From: Chloroflexota bacterium
GTDB taxonomy: Bacteria; Chloroflexota; Limnocylindria; Limnocylindrales; CSP1-4
NCBI GenBank assembly: GCA_021802185.1
Contig: JAKAAV010000072.1
Span: forward strand, 1-8,489
Length of the DNA stretch: 8,489 nt
Reading direction: 5' to 3'
Part shown: positions 1 to 6,096 of the stretch, piece by piece
Position numbering within the stretch: position 1 is the stretch's first letter
Layout: every line of letters starts with the position of its first letter
Program-made: the position numbers and the translations under genes
Notes under the pieces: generated by a model
The model's input: the letters and a program-made list of their open reading frames with translations, nothing else
Told to the model about the DNA's origin: nothing
Database searches by the model: none

Positions 1-177
1 CGAGGTCGTCGAGCGCGTGCCGAGCGTGGCATGGGAGGACATGACGGGCGCGGACGTCGCCCCGCCTCCGTAGGACTGTGCCGCCGCCGGCAGGGCGGCG
101 ACGAGCCAGATCACGACGAGCGCAGCACTGGACAGCAGCACGTCGGCGATCGAGCGGCGGGGGACGCGAGCGTGCAT
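1..177 (-). CDS. Secreted protein of unknown function, N-terminal part (3' end outside window)
   Basis: The minus frame is open from an ATG at 177 to base 1 (59 codons, no stop). A GAGGAGG ribosome site lies at 192-186 with an 8-nt spacer. The N-terminus is a textbook signal peptide: a basic start (MHARVPRR), a hydrophobic core around residues 13-30 (LLSSAALVVIWLVAALP), and an AAA-Q cleavage site near residues 32-34. The visible mature part (QSYGGGATSAPV...) is Gly/Ser/Thr-rich and matches no family I recognise. There is no lipobox cysteine, so it is probably exported and released or anchored by a C-terminal part not seen here. It diverges from the sigma/anti-sigma pair, so it could be a target of that sigma factor; this is inferred from position only. 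The gene call is fairly secure; the function is unknown. Confidence 0.75.
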   Translation of the reverse strand, partial: MHARVPRRSIADVLLSSAALVVIWLVAALPAAAQSYGGGATSAPVMSSHATLGTRSTTS

Positions 178-366
178 CTGGTGCACCTCCTCGATCTGCA
201 GGGAGACCTCGCGGCGCGAAGCCTCGCCAACACACGGCTCCTACGCCGGCTCGCCGCCCGCGGTTTCGGCACCCGTTCTGGGAAGCCGGAGACGCACGCG
301 CGCTCGATCGGCGCGCAGCGAGGCCAGTGCGAAAGGCGGGTATGCTCCCGAGCCACCGACGGACGC

Positions 367-396
367 GGAAATCCGGCCGGGGCCGGCCCGCGTATG
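367..396 (+). promoter_or_regulatory. Candidate ECF-type promoter for the sigma operon
   Basis: GGAAAT at 367-372, an 18-base spacer and CGTATG at 391-396 resemble the general ECF pattern (a GGAAC-like -35 and a CGT-containing -10). The spacer holds inverted GGCCGG arms. Transcription would begin just before the CACGTG direct repeat. An alternative is CCATCC (490-495), 17 bases, CCGATC (513-518), which resembles the SigK pattern CCATCC/CCGAAT and would fit the ATG at 555. Both are weak matches in GC-rich DNA. Confidence 0.2.
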
Positions 397-409
397 GAAG
401 GGCGCGGGC

Positions 410-440
410 CACGTGAGCTCGACGGGTCACGTGAGCTCGA
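410..440. repeat. 13-bp direct repeat CACGTGAGCTCGA, 18-bp period
   Basis: CACGTGAGCTCGA occurs at 410-422 and again, identically, at 428-440, separated by CGGGT. Each copy contains the palindromes CACGTG and GAGCTC, and the second sits in a perfect TCACGTGA (427-434). A third CACGTG lies at 478-483 inside GACACGTGTC. The position upstream of an ECF sigma gene suggests tandem regulator sites; no regulator can be named. Confidence 0.6.
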
Positions 441-554
441 GATGGGAGTCGGGGAGGGCGACGAGCAGACGGTGGACACGTGTCGCAGGCCATCCACGTT
501 CCGGTGGCAGCTCCGATCGGCGTCGGCAGGCTGACGCCTGCTGCCGGTCGCGCG

Positions 555-1262
555 ATGGAACCCGCCGGCAACGAGCGGACGCCGCCGCGCGTGGACGAGG
601 TGGCGTCGCGGGTCGACGACGAGAGGGTTCAGTTCGATCGCGAACTGGTCGCCCGCATTGCGAACGGCGACGAACGGGCCCTCGGCGTCGCGTACGATCG
701 CCACGCGGCGGTCCTCTACGCCGCGTCCGTCCGGATGCTCGCCGATCCGCTTGCGGCCGAGGAGGTCGTCCAGGACACGTTCCTGGCGTTGTGGAGCCAC
801 GCCGGGAGCTTCGACGGGGCGCAGGGCTCCCTGGCCGCGTGGCTCTTCGCGATCGCCCGGAACCGGACGCTCGACCATCTCCGCCGCGCGTCCCGGCGGC
901 CTCGAACGGAACCGACGACGGCCCGGGAAGACGAAACCGACGACCTGTTGGAGACGCGGCTCGCGTCGGGCATGCCGGTGGGTGATGGCAGCACCGCGAC
1001 CGATCCGGCGGAGACCGTGTCGCGCCGGTGGGCGGCGGCCGTCGTCCGGGCCGTGCTCCAGACGATGCCGCCGCTGGAGCGCGCGCCGCTCGAGCTCGCG
1101 TACGACGCCGGTCTCACGCAGCAGGAGGTCGCGGTGCGCCTCGGGTGGCCCGTCGGGACGGTCAAGACGCGGACCCGACGGGGCCTGCTACGGCTGCGCG
1201 AGCTGCTCGAGGGCAGCGGCGCGCTCGACGACCTGTTGGAGGTGCAGCGTGGAGCACGCTGA
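555..1262 (+). CDS. ECF RNA polymerase sigma factor, SigK-like group
   Basis: A sigma-70 family factor of about 235 residues. Region 2 spans about residues 27-112 (FDRELVARIANGDERAL, then AAEEVVQDTFLALW and AWLFAIARNRTLDHLRR). Region 4 spans about 163-218, with the helix-turn-helix LTQQEVAVRLGWPVGTVKTR starting near residue 187. It would direct RNA polymerase to a dedicated promoter set while held inactive by the anti-sigma factor encoded next. The start is uncertain: a GTG at 480 gives 25 more residues, but those codons are clearly poorer in G/C at the third position than those after the ATG at 555, and neither start has a strong ribosome site. The stop overlaps the anti-sigma gene by 14 bases, so the two are translationally coupled. 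The SigK-like label rests on the RskA-type partner. Confidence 0.88.
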   Translation: MEPAGNERTPPRVDEVASRVDDERVQFDRELVARIANGDERALGVAYDRHAAVLYAASVRMLADPLAAEEVVQDTFLALWSHAGSFDGAQGSLAAWLFAIARNRTLDHLRRASRRPRTEPTTAREDETDDLLETRLASGMPVGDGSTATDPAETVSRRWAAAVVRAVLQTMPPLERAPLELAYDAGLTQQEVAVRLGWPVGTVKTRTRRGLLRLRELLEGSGALDDLLEVQRGAR

Positions 1263-2205
1263 CGCGCGCGAGCGACTGGTCGGCGCAGCGGCGGATCCGA
1301 GCGCGCTTGACCGCCTCGCCGCCCTCCTCGGATCGCCGGCCACCACGGCGGACACGGCGGACGGGCGCGCGGTGACCGCCGGCGCGGATGCATCTGCCGG
1401 TGTGCCCGATCCATCTGCCCCCGCGGCCGACGCACCTGAGGCGGCCGATGCGCGAGCCGACTCCGACCTGCGTGCGCACCTCGAGACGTGCGCGGCGTGC
1501 CGCGCGGACCTGGAGGGATGGCGGGCGACCGCAGCCGCCATCCGCGGCGCGCTGGCGTCGCCAGACCCGCGTCCAGACGCCGTGCCCGCCGATCCGGCCG
1601 CGCTGCGCGCTGTGACCCTCGCGCGGGTCCGCGAGTCCGGCGTCCGCACCGACCTCCCGGCCCGGCCCCTCGTGACCGGGATCCGGTCCGGCTGGGCGAG
1701 TCGCCTGCGACGGGGGGCGTTCTCCAACCCCCTTCGACTCGCCGGCGTGGCTGCGGCCGTGGTCGCGCTCGTGCTCGGCACGGCCGTCATCCGCGATCTG
1801 TCCGCGGAGCGGGACCGGGCACAGCAGACCGCCCGCGCGGCGGCGTCGCTGGCCGCGACCGTGGACCAGGTGCTGCAGGAACCGGGTGCGCGGGTCGTGA
1901 CGTTGCATGGGCCTGCGAGCTCATCCGCGAGCGGCGTGCTGCTGTGGGGCCCATCCTCGGGCCAGGTCGTGGTGATGACCCAGGCGCTGGCGCCGCCGCC
2001 GGCCGGATCCTCGTACGACTGTTGGTTCGAGCAGGCCGGACGGCGCGTCGTGGTCGGTCGGATGACGTTCTCGGGCGACCTCGCCTACTGGGCGGGCCCG
2101 CTCGACGCGTGGACCTCCGGAGATCCTTCGGGCCTGCCGTTCGGCGTCAGCCTCGCGACCGCCGGAGGATCGCCCGGCGCTCCGATGCTGGTCGGCCGGT
2201 TGTGA
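1249..2205 (+). CDS. RskA-type membrane anti-sigma factor with zinc-finger motif
   Basis: The GTG start has a clean GGAGG (1238-1242) six bases upstream and overlaps the sigma gene end. The 318-residue protein has, in order: a short helical N-terminus; an Ala/Asp/Pro-rich, probably disordered stretch (about 30-70); a zinc anti-sigma motif H77-x3-C81-x2-C84; one membrane helix at about 161-180 (LRLAGVAAAVVALVLGTAVI); a short predicted coiled segment; and a C-terminal extracytoplasmic RskA-like domain (about 205-315) with the typical Y-x-CWF and GLPF segments. Known family role: the cytoplasmic domain binds the cognate sigma factor, and regulated proteolysis at the membrane releases it. The low-complexity insertion before the zinc motif is longer than usual. 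The open frame continues upstream to 658, but that part is a shadow of the sigma gene. Confidence 0.9.
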   Translation: MEHADARERLVGAAADPSALDRLAALLGSPATTADTADGRAVTAGADASAGVPDPSAPAADAPEAADARADSDLRAHLETCAACRADLEGWRATAAAIRGALASPDPRPDAVPADPAALRAVTLARVRESGVRTDLPARPLVTGIRSGWASRLRRGAFSNPLRLAGVAAAVVALVLGTAVIRDLSAERDRAQQTARAAASLAATVDQVLQEPGARVVTLHGPASSSASGVLLWGPSSGQVVVMTQALAPPPAGSSYDCWFEQAGRRVVVGRMTFSGDLAYWAGPLDAWTSGDPSGLPFGVSLATAGGSPGAPMLVGRL

Positions 2206-2233
2206 CGGGCGTCGCCCGCGGGTTCACCGCGGG
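2206..2233. terminator. Overlapping hairpins between convergent genes, possible two-way terminator
   Basis: Two stems share bases: CGGGC-GTC-GCCCG (2206-2218) and CCCGCGG-GTTCA-CCGCGGG (2215-2233). They cannot form together. They fill the 18-base gap between the anti-sigma stop and the minus-strand regulator stop, and the second loop contains that regulator's stop codon. No T-run follows on either strand, so intrinsic termination is not certain. Confidence 0.4.
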
Positions 2234-2979
2234 TCGAGCGCGGAGCCGGGCGGCGGGGGCTCGTGGCTGACGTGACGCCGCGCGCCGTCCGCCGGATCGG
2301 ATGCCACGCGCAGCTCGACGCAGCACGCGTCCGGTGACGGCGCGAACACGGGCTCTGCCCGGGCGTCCGGGAAACCCGCGGTCAGCCCCTGCAGCAGCGC
2401 CAGATTCATCGAGCAGGTCAGCTCGCGGTGCGTCGCAAGGAGGGCGTCGAACGGGCAGTTCCTGAGCCTGATCGTCCCCGCGTCCGAGCCCGTCTCGGGC
2501 TCGTAGCCGGATCGTTCGAGGCAGGCGACCAGGGCGCCGGCGCCGCCGGCCGGGTTCCCGGCGGCGGCAGCGATCCTGGCCCCGCGGGATCGGGCGACCT
2601 CGAGCACGCCCGTGCGTCGGGTGCCCTCCGCACCCTGCTCGATCGCCGTCGCGAGGACGTCCGCCGCCAGCCCGTAGCGGCGCTCCGGCAGCGACACGGC
2701 GACCTCGCCGGGGACGCGCGCGTACAGCTTCGCTGGCCTGCCTGCACCCGGCCCGGACCGGCCGGTGAGCCGTCGGTACTCGACCCGAAGGAGCCCCGCG
2801 TCGACGAGACGGTCCAGGTGGAACGCGGCCAGCTTCCGGCCGATCCCGGTGCCGGCAGCCGCCTCGTCCCGACCGACGGGCGCATGGCGCGACGACACGA
2901 ACTCGTACAGGCGCCGCCGGGTGGGCTCTGCGAGCGTCCCAACGGCAGACAGCCGGTCCGCCGGTACAGGTGCGTCCAT
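2224..2979 (-). CDS. HTH transcriptional regulator, predicted ArsR family (COG2345), SufR-like cysteines
   Basis: 251 residues. A winged helix-turn-helix fills residues 10-90 (LAEPTRRRLYEFV, then AAFHLDRLVDAGLLRVEYRR, and the wing GRSGPGAGRPAKLYA), the typical N-terminus of this family. The C-terminal half carries C175-P-F, H184, C189 and C219-C220. The C-x13-C-x29-CC layout resembles the Fe-S-ligating cysteines of SufR, a relative in the same broad group, so iron-sulfur or metal sensing is possible but unproven. The ATG at 2979 has an AGGGG run directly upstream, too close for an ideal ribosome site, so a leaderless message is possible. The gene diverges from folE across about 115 bases and is the obvious candidate regulator of that operon and of itself. 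Family assignment is fairly sure; the ligand is unknown. Confidence 0.85.
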   Translation of the reverse strand: MDAPVPADRLSAVGTLAEPTRRRLYEFVSSRHAPVGRDEAAAGTGIGRKLAAFHLDRLVDAGLLRVEYRRLTGRSGPGAGRPAKLYARVPGEVAVSLPERRYGLAADVLATAIEQGAEGTRRTGVLEVARSRGARIAAAAGNPAGGAGALVACLERSGYEPETGSDAGTIRLRNCPFDALLATHRELTCSMNLALLQGLTAGFPDARAEPVFAPSPDACCVELRVASDPADGARRHVSHEPPPPGSALDPR

Positions 2980-3013
2980 CCCCTGACTCTACTACCAAAA
3001 TGCGCTGGCACAA

Positions 3014-3049
3014 GTGTTGACACGCCCCGAGATCCGATGCTATAGCTAG
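3014..3049 (+). promoter_or_regulatory. Promoter of the folE operon with overlapping palindromes
   Basis: TTGACA (3017-3022) is a perfect -35; TATAGC (3041-3046), 18 bases on, is a 4/6 -10. Transcription would start near 3053, leaving a leader of roughly 40 bases before folE. The -35 lies within GTGT-TG-ACAC (3014-3023) and the -10 within the perfect palindrome GCTATAGC (3039-3046), which runs into TAGCTA. Such overlap suits an operator for the divergent HTH regulator. The minus-strand promoter of that regulator is not clear. Confidence 0.6.
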
Positions 3050-3095
3050 TGCGTACTGGCGTTAGAGACACGTCAGCCGCGGTGGAGGATCACTC

Positions 3096-3839
3096 ATGGC
3101 AGCACCCGACCTCGAACTCCCCCGGCTGGCGGTCGCGGCGCCGGGCCTGCTTGCACAGGAGGCGCGCCCGCCTGCGCAGCAGCCAGGCCTGCGCGCGCAG
3201 GGGCGGACGGCGGAGCCCTTGGCAGGCGCCGCCACGCGGCCTCCGTTGAGCGACCGCGAGCGGCGGCGATTCGAGCAGTACCTCGGGGAGGTGCTCGGCC
3301 GCCTGGGGCTGGACTTCGCGACGCCGGCGACCACCGATACGCCGCACCGATTCCTGCAGGCGCTCGTCGACGCCACCGACGGGTACGAGGGCGACCCGAA
3401 GCTGGTCACGACGTTCCCGACCGAGTGCCACGGCGGTTCGGCGTGCGAGCTCGACCAGGTGGTCGAAGGGCCGATCCCGTTCTCCGCCCTCTGCGAGCAC
3501 CACGCGCTGCCGTTCATCGGCGAGTCCTACGTCGGGTACGTGGCGCACGAGGAGATCCTCGGGATCAGCAAGTTGACGCGTCTCGTCCGCGTGGTCACGC
3601 ACCGCTTCGGCGTCCAGGAGCGCATGACGGAGCAGATCGCCGACGAGCTCACGCGGATCGTGTCACCGCACGGCGTGGCCGTCCGGCTCGTGGCGCACCA
3701 CGCGTGCACGCAGATCCGCGGCGTTCGGGAGATGTCGGCACGGACGCGGACGACGGCATACCGGGGCGTGTACGTCCGCGATGCCGCATTGCGGCGGGAG
3801 TTCCTCGAGCTGTCCGGTGTCGGAAGGGGTGCGTCATGA
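3096..3839 (+). CDS. folE: GTP cyclohydrolase I
   Basis: Converts GTP to 7,8-dihydroneopterin triphosphate, the first step to folate and other pterins. 247 residues, starting at an ATG with GGAGG (3084-3088) seven bases upstream. The core holds FSALCEHHALPFIG, ILGISKLTRLVR, RFGVQERMTEQIADEL and AHHACTQIRGV. C133, H136 and C204 match the zinc ligands of the E. coli enzyme (C110, H113, C181) with identical spacing, so it should be active. Variations: SARTRTTAYRG replaces the usual SKTVTSAMLG-like segment, and a Pro/Ala/Gln-rich tail of about 50 residues precedes the catalytic domain, with a loosely repeated PGLLAQ/PGLRAQ unit. It is first in a three-gene operon; its stop overlaps the next start (ATGA). 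Without other folate genes nearby, it may be a second, specialised copy. Confidence 0.95.
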   Translation: MAAPDLELPRLAVAAPGLLAQEARPPAQQPGLRAQGRTAEPLAGAATRPPLSDRERRRFEQYLGEVLGRLGLDFATPATTDTPHRFLQALVDATDGYEGDPKLVTTFPTECHGGSACELDQVVEGPIPFSALCEHHALPFIGESYVGYVAHEEILGISKLTRLVRVVTHRFGVQERMTEQIADELTRIVSPHGVAVRLVAHHACTQIRGVREMSARTRTTAYRGVYVRDAALRREFLELSGVGRGAS

Positions 3840-4798
3840 CGGTCGCGTCGACGGAAGCCACCGATGGCGCACGCGTCGGTTCGATCGATCTCGCGCCGAC
3901 TGTCGAGGCCGGCGCCCCGCTTGCACCGCTGTCGGTTCGTCCGGTCCCGCTCGAGCTCGCATGGGACGCCGTCGATCCCGCCGCGTCCTCGCGCGGCGGC
4001 CTTCCGGACTCGCTGCGCGCCCGGTACGGCGGGGATCTGTTCGTGGCGCTGCACCCGGCTCGACCGATCGTGATCGCCAACTTCGTCTCGACCATCGACG
4101 GCGTCGTCGCCTTCGATCGCGAGGGTAGGACGGGCGGCGGCGAGGTCAGCGGCTACTCGGAGCCCGACCGGTTCGTCATGGCGCTGCTTCGCGCGCTCGC
4201 CGACGTCGTGATCGTGGGCGCCGGAACCGTGCGAGCCGGTGGCGGCGAGCCGTGGACGCCGGCGGGCATCCATCCGGAAACGGCGGTCGAGACCGCGGCG
4301 TGGCGAGCCGCGCTGGGCCTCGCGCCCCACCCGACGACCGTCGTGTTGACGCGTGGCGGGGAGCTCGACGTGTCGGTCCCGGGACTCTCGGCGCCCGATA
4401 TGCCGGTCATGGTGCTCACGACGCCTGCGGGCTCCCGGCGCATCGCGCCCCAGGCTCGTGCCGGCCTCGTGGTCGCGGAGACGGGCTCGGACGTGGTCGA
4501 TCCATCCGCCGTGCTCGACCTCGTGTCGGCGATCGGCGGTCGCGTCGCGCTCTGCGAGGGCGGGCCGCACGTCCTCGGGGAGTTCGTCCGTGCCAGGCTC
4601 GTCGACGAGCTGTTCCTGACGCTCTCTCCCCGGCTCGCCGGCCGCGACCCGCGCTCGCCGCGCCTGGGTCTCGTCGAGGGGTCCGCATTCGGCCCGTACG
4701 ACGCGCCATGGCTCGGGCTGCGGTCTGCACGTCGCGCCGGAGACCACCTGTTCCTGCGCTACGCGAGACGGACCGTGATGGAGGAGGGGGCCGCGTGA
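3836..4798 (+). CDS. RibD C-terminal-like (pyrimidine reductase / DHFR-fold) protein
   Basis: 320 residues, ATG at 3836 overlapping the folE stop, with GGAAGGGG (3822-3829) six bases upstream. The DHFR-like RibD C-terminal domain fills residues about 75-315: IANFVSTIDG (T86, D88), RALADVVIVGAGTVRA (about 119-134), and the nucleotide-binding CEGGPHVLGEF (from C240) followed by LVDELFLTLSPRLAG. There is no cytidine-deaminase-type N-terminal domain and no riboflavin gene nearby, so it is unlikely to be the riboflavin enzyme. Known precedent: the related mycobacterial protein Rv2671 has been shown to act as a dihydrofolate reductase. Coupling to folE makes an NADPH-dependent reductase acting on a dihydropterin or dihydrofolate a reasonable inference. 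The first 70 residues are variable, and I do not recognise them. Confidence 0.88.
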   Translation: MTVASTEATDGARVGSIDLAPTVEAGAPLAPLSVRPVPLELAWDAVDPAASSRGGLPDSLRARYGGDLFVALHPARPIVIANFVSTIDGVVAFDREGRTGGGEVSGYSEPDRFVMALLRALADVVIVGAGTVRAGGGEPWTPAGIHPETAVETAAWRAALGLAPHPTTVVLTRGGELDVSVPGLSAPDMPVMVLTTPAGSRRIAPQARAGLVVAETGSDVVDPSAVLDLVSAIGGRVALCEGGPHVLGEFVRARLVDELFLTLSPRLAGRDPRSPRLGLVEGSAFGPYDAPWLGLRSARRAGDHLFLRYARRTVMEEGAA

Positions 4799-6033
4799 TG
4801 GACCGGCTGGGGACCGTGGCGATCGTGGGCGGCGGACTGGCCGGTGCGACGGCGGCGCGGGCGCTGCGCGACGAGGGGTTCGACGGCGGGCTCGTGCTCG
4901 TCGGGGACGAGAGCGAGTTCCCGTACGACCGGCCTCCACTCTCCAAGGGCTATCTCCGCGGCGAGATGACACGCGCCGCGCTCGGCGTGAACGAGCCGGC
5001 CTGGTACGAGCGGCAGTCGATCGACTGGCGGTGCGGCCTGGCCGTCGTCGAGCTCGATCCGGCTGCCCGCGTGCTGCGCCTGTCGGACGGTTCCCGTGTG
5101 CGCTTCGACGCTCTGCTGCTCGCCACCGGTGCTGCGCCGCGAATCCCGGACGTGCCGGGGGCGCACCTGCGCGGCGTACATGCCCTCCGGACGGCCCGCG
5201 ACGCGGACGAGATCCGGGAAGCCGCAGCGGCCGCCTCGCGCGTTGCCGTTGTCGGGGGCGGCTGGATCGGCGCAGAGGTCGCGGCGTCGCTGCGTCAGCT
5301 CGGCTGTGACGTCGCGCTGGTCGTGCCCGGGCAGGCGCCGCTGGAGCGCGTCCTCGGGTCACACGTCGCCTCCGTGTACCGCGAGCTCCACGAGTCGCAC
5401 GGCGTCGACGTCATGGCCGCGGAGCGGGCTGCCTCGTTCGAGGGCGGCGGGCGCGTTGCGGCCGTGCGCATGGCTTCGGGCCGTCGGATCCCTGCCGACC
5501 TCGTCGTCGTCGGCACCGGCGTCGAGCCTCGAACCGACCTCGCGACGGCGGCGGGCCTGCCCGTCGATGGCGGGATCGTCGCGAGCGAGTACCTCGAGAC
5601 CGGCGCGCCCGGCGTGTTCGCGGCCGGCGACGTCGCAGCCGCGTGGCACCCACGCCTCCGGGTGCGGCTGCGTCTCGAGCACTGGGACAACGCCATCCGG
5701 CAGGGCCGGACCGCGGCGCTGAACATGCTCGGCCGCCGCACCGCCCACGATGCCGTCCCGTACTTCTATTCGGACCAGTACGACCTCGGGATGGAGTACT
5801 TCGGCCACGCCTCGGGGTCGGAGCGATCCGTGCTGCGGGGCGTTCCTCGCGATGGCGCATTCATGGCGTTCTGGCTGCGCGACGGCGCGATCGCCGCCGC
5901 AATGCACGCGAACGAGTGGGACGCGGCCGACGACCTGCGCCGGCTCGTCGAGCAGTCGAGCCGGGTGGATCCCGCGCTCCTGGCGGACGAGAAAGTGCCG
6001 CTCGGGGTGCTCGGCACCGAGCAGGCCGCCTGA
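4798..6033 (+). CDS. FAD-dependent oxidoreductase, ferredoxin/rubredoxin reductase type
   Basis: 411 residues, the usual length of BphA4/putidaredoxin-reductase-type flavoproteins. The start ATG overlaps the previous stop (TGATG), with GAGGAGGGGG at 4781-4790. An FAD-binding GxGxxG begins at G11 (IVGGGLAGATAARAL), followed by FPYDRPPLSKGYL. The NAD(P)H-binding GxGxxG begins at G153 (VVGGGWIGAEVAASL). The second FAD motif is GVFAAGDVA (D278), followed by EHWDNAIRQG (from E294), and the C-terminal reductase domain contains YFYSDQYDLGMEYFG. Known role: moves electrons from NAD(P)H to a small Fe-S protein feeding an oxygenase or P450. No ferredoxin, rubredoxin or oxygenase is in the window, so the partner is elsewhere or the enzyme serves the pterin operon directly. 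It is probably the last operon gene. Confidence 0.93.
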   Translation: MDRLGTVAIVGGGLAGATAARALRDEGFDGGLVLVGDESEFPYDRPPLSKGYLRGEMTRAALGVNEPAWYERQSIDWRCGLAVVELDPAARVLRLSDGSRVRFDALLLATGAAPRIPDVPGAHLRGVHALRTARDADEIREAAAAASRVAVVGGGWIGAEVAASLRQLGCDVALVVPGQAPLERVLGSHVASVYRELHESHGVDVMAAERAASFEGGGRVAAVRMASGRRIPADLVVVGTGVEPRTDLATAAGLPVDGGIVASEYLETGAPGVFAAGDVAAAWHPRLRVRLRLEHWDNAIRQGRTAALNMLGRRTAHDAVPYFYSDQYDLGMEYFGHASGSERSVLRGVPRDGAFMAFWLRDGAIAAAMHANEWDAADDLRRLVEQSSRVDPALLADEKVPLGVLGTEQAA

Positions 6034-6049
6034 CGGGGAAGGGGACTCG

Positions 6050-6061
6050 GTCGCGCGCGAC
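6050..6061. other. 12-bp perfect palindrome after the operon
   Basis: GTCGCGCGCGAC begins 17 bases after the oxidoreductase stop. It could form a short stem with a CGCG loop, but no T-run follows. It may be a weak terminator, or simply chance in CG-rich sequence; it is noted because it is the only structured element at the end of the operon. Confidence 0.2.
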
Positions 6062-6096
6062 GAGATAGCGCAGCCCATCCCGCCCTTGCCACCACG

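Larger units (their letters stand above)
178..554. other. Divergent intergenic region with repeats and candidate sigma-factor promoters
   Basis: About 375 bases lie between the secreted-protein gene and the preferred sigma-factor start. I see no convincing gene. The stretch holds the minus-strand ribosome site (186-192), a GGCCGG-rich block at 373-388, a candidate ECF promoter (367-396), a 13-bp direct repeat (410-440), a perfect 10-bp palindrome GACACGTGTC (475-484), and a CCATCC...CCGATC pair (490-518) resembling the mycobacterial SigK promoter pattern. Open frames crossing it are short and arginine-rich, as expected from GC-rich shadow frames. Confidence 0.6.

Noticed and set aside
480..554. 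GTG start at 480 for the sigma factor
   Set aside because: It is possible, but codons 480-554 have weaker G/C third positions, the GGTGG upstream is a poor ribosome site, and the codon lies in a palindrome. The ATG at 555 is preferred, without certainty.
111..878. 255-residue minus-strand frame across the sigma promoter
   Set aside because: It overlaps the sigma gene and a different frame of the secreted protein, and its composition is typical of shadow frames.
658..1248. Upstream extension of the anti-sigma frame through the sigma gene
   Set aside because: This part is Arg/Ser-rich shadow of the sigma factor. The GTG at 1249 has an ideal GGAGG site and starts the recognisable protein.
3527..5362. 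611-residue minus-strand open frame opposite the folE operon
   Set aside because: It is extremely Arg/Ala/Pro-rich with no domain, and it lies opposite three well-supported genes; it is a GC-rich shadow frame.
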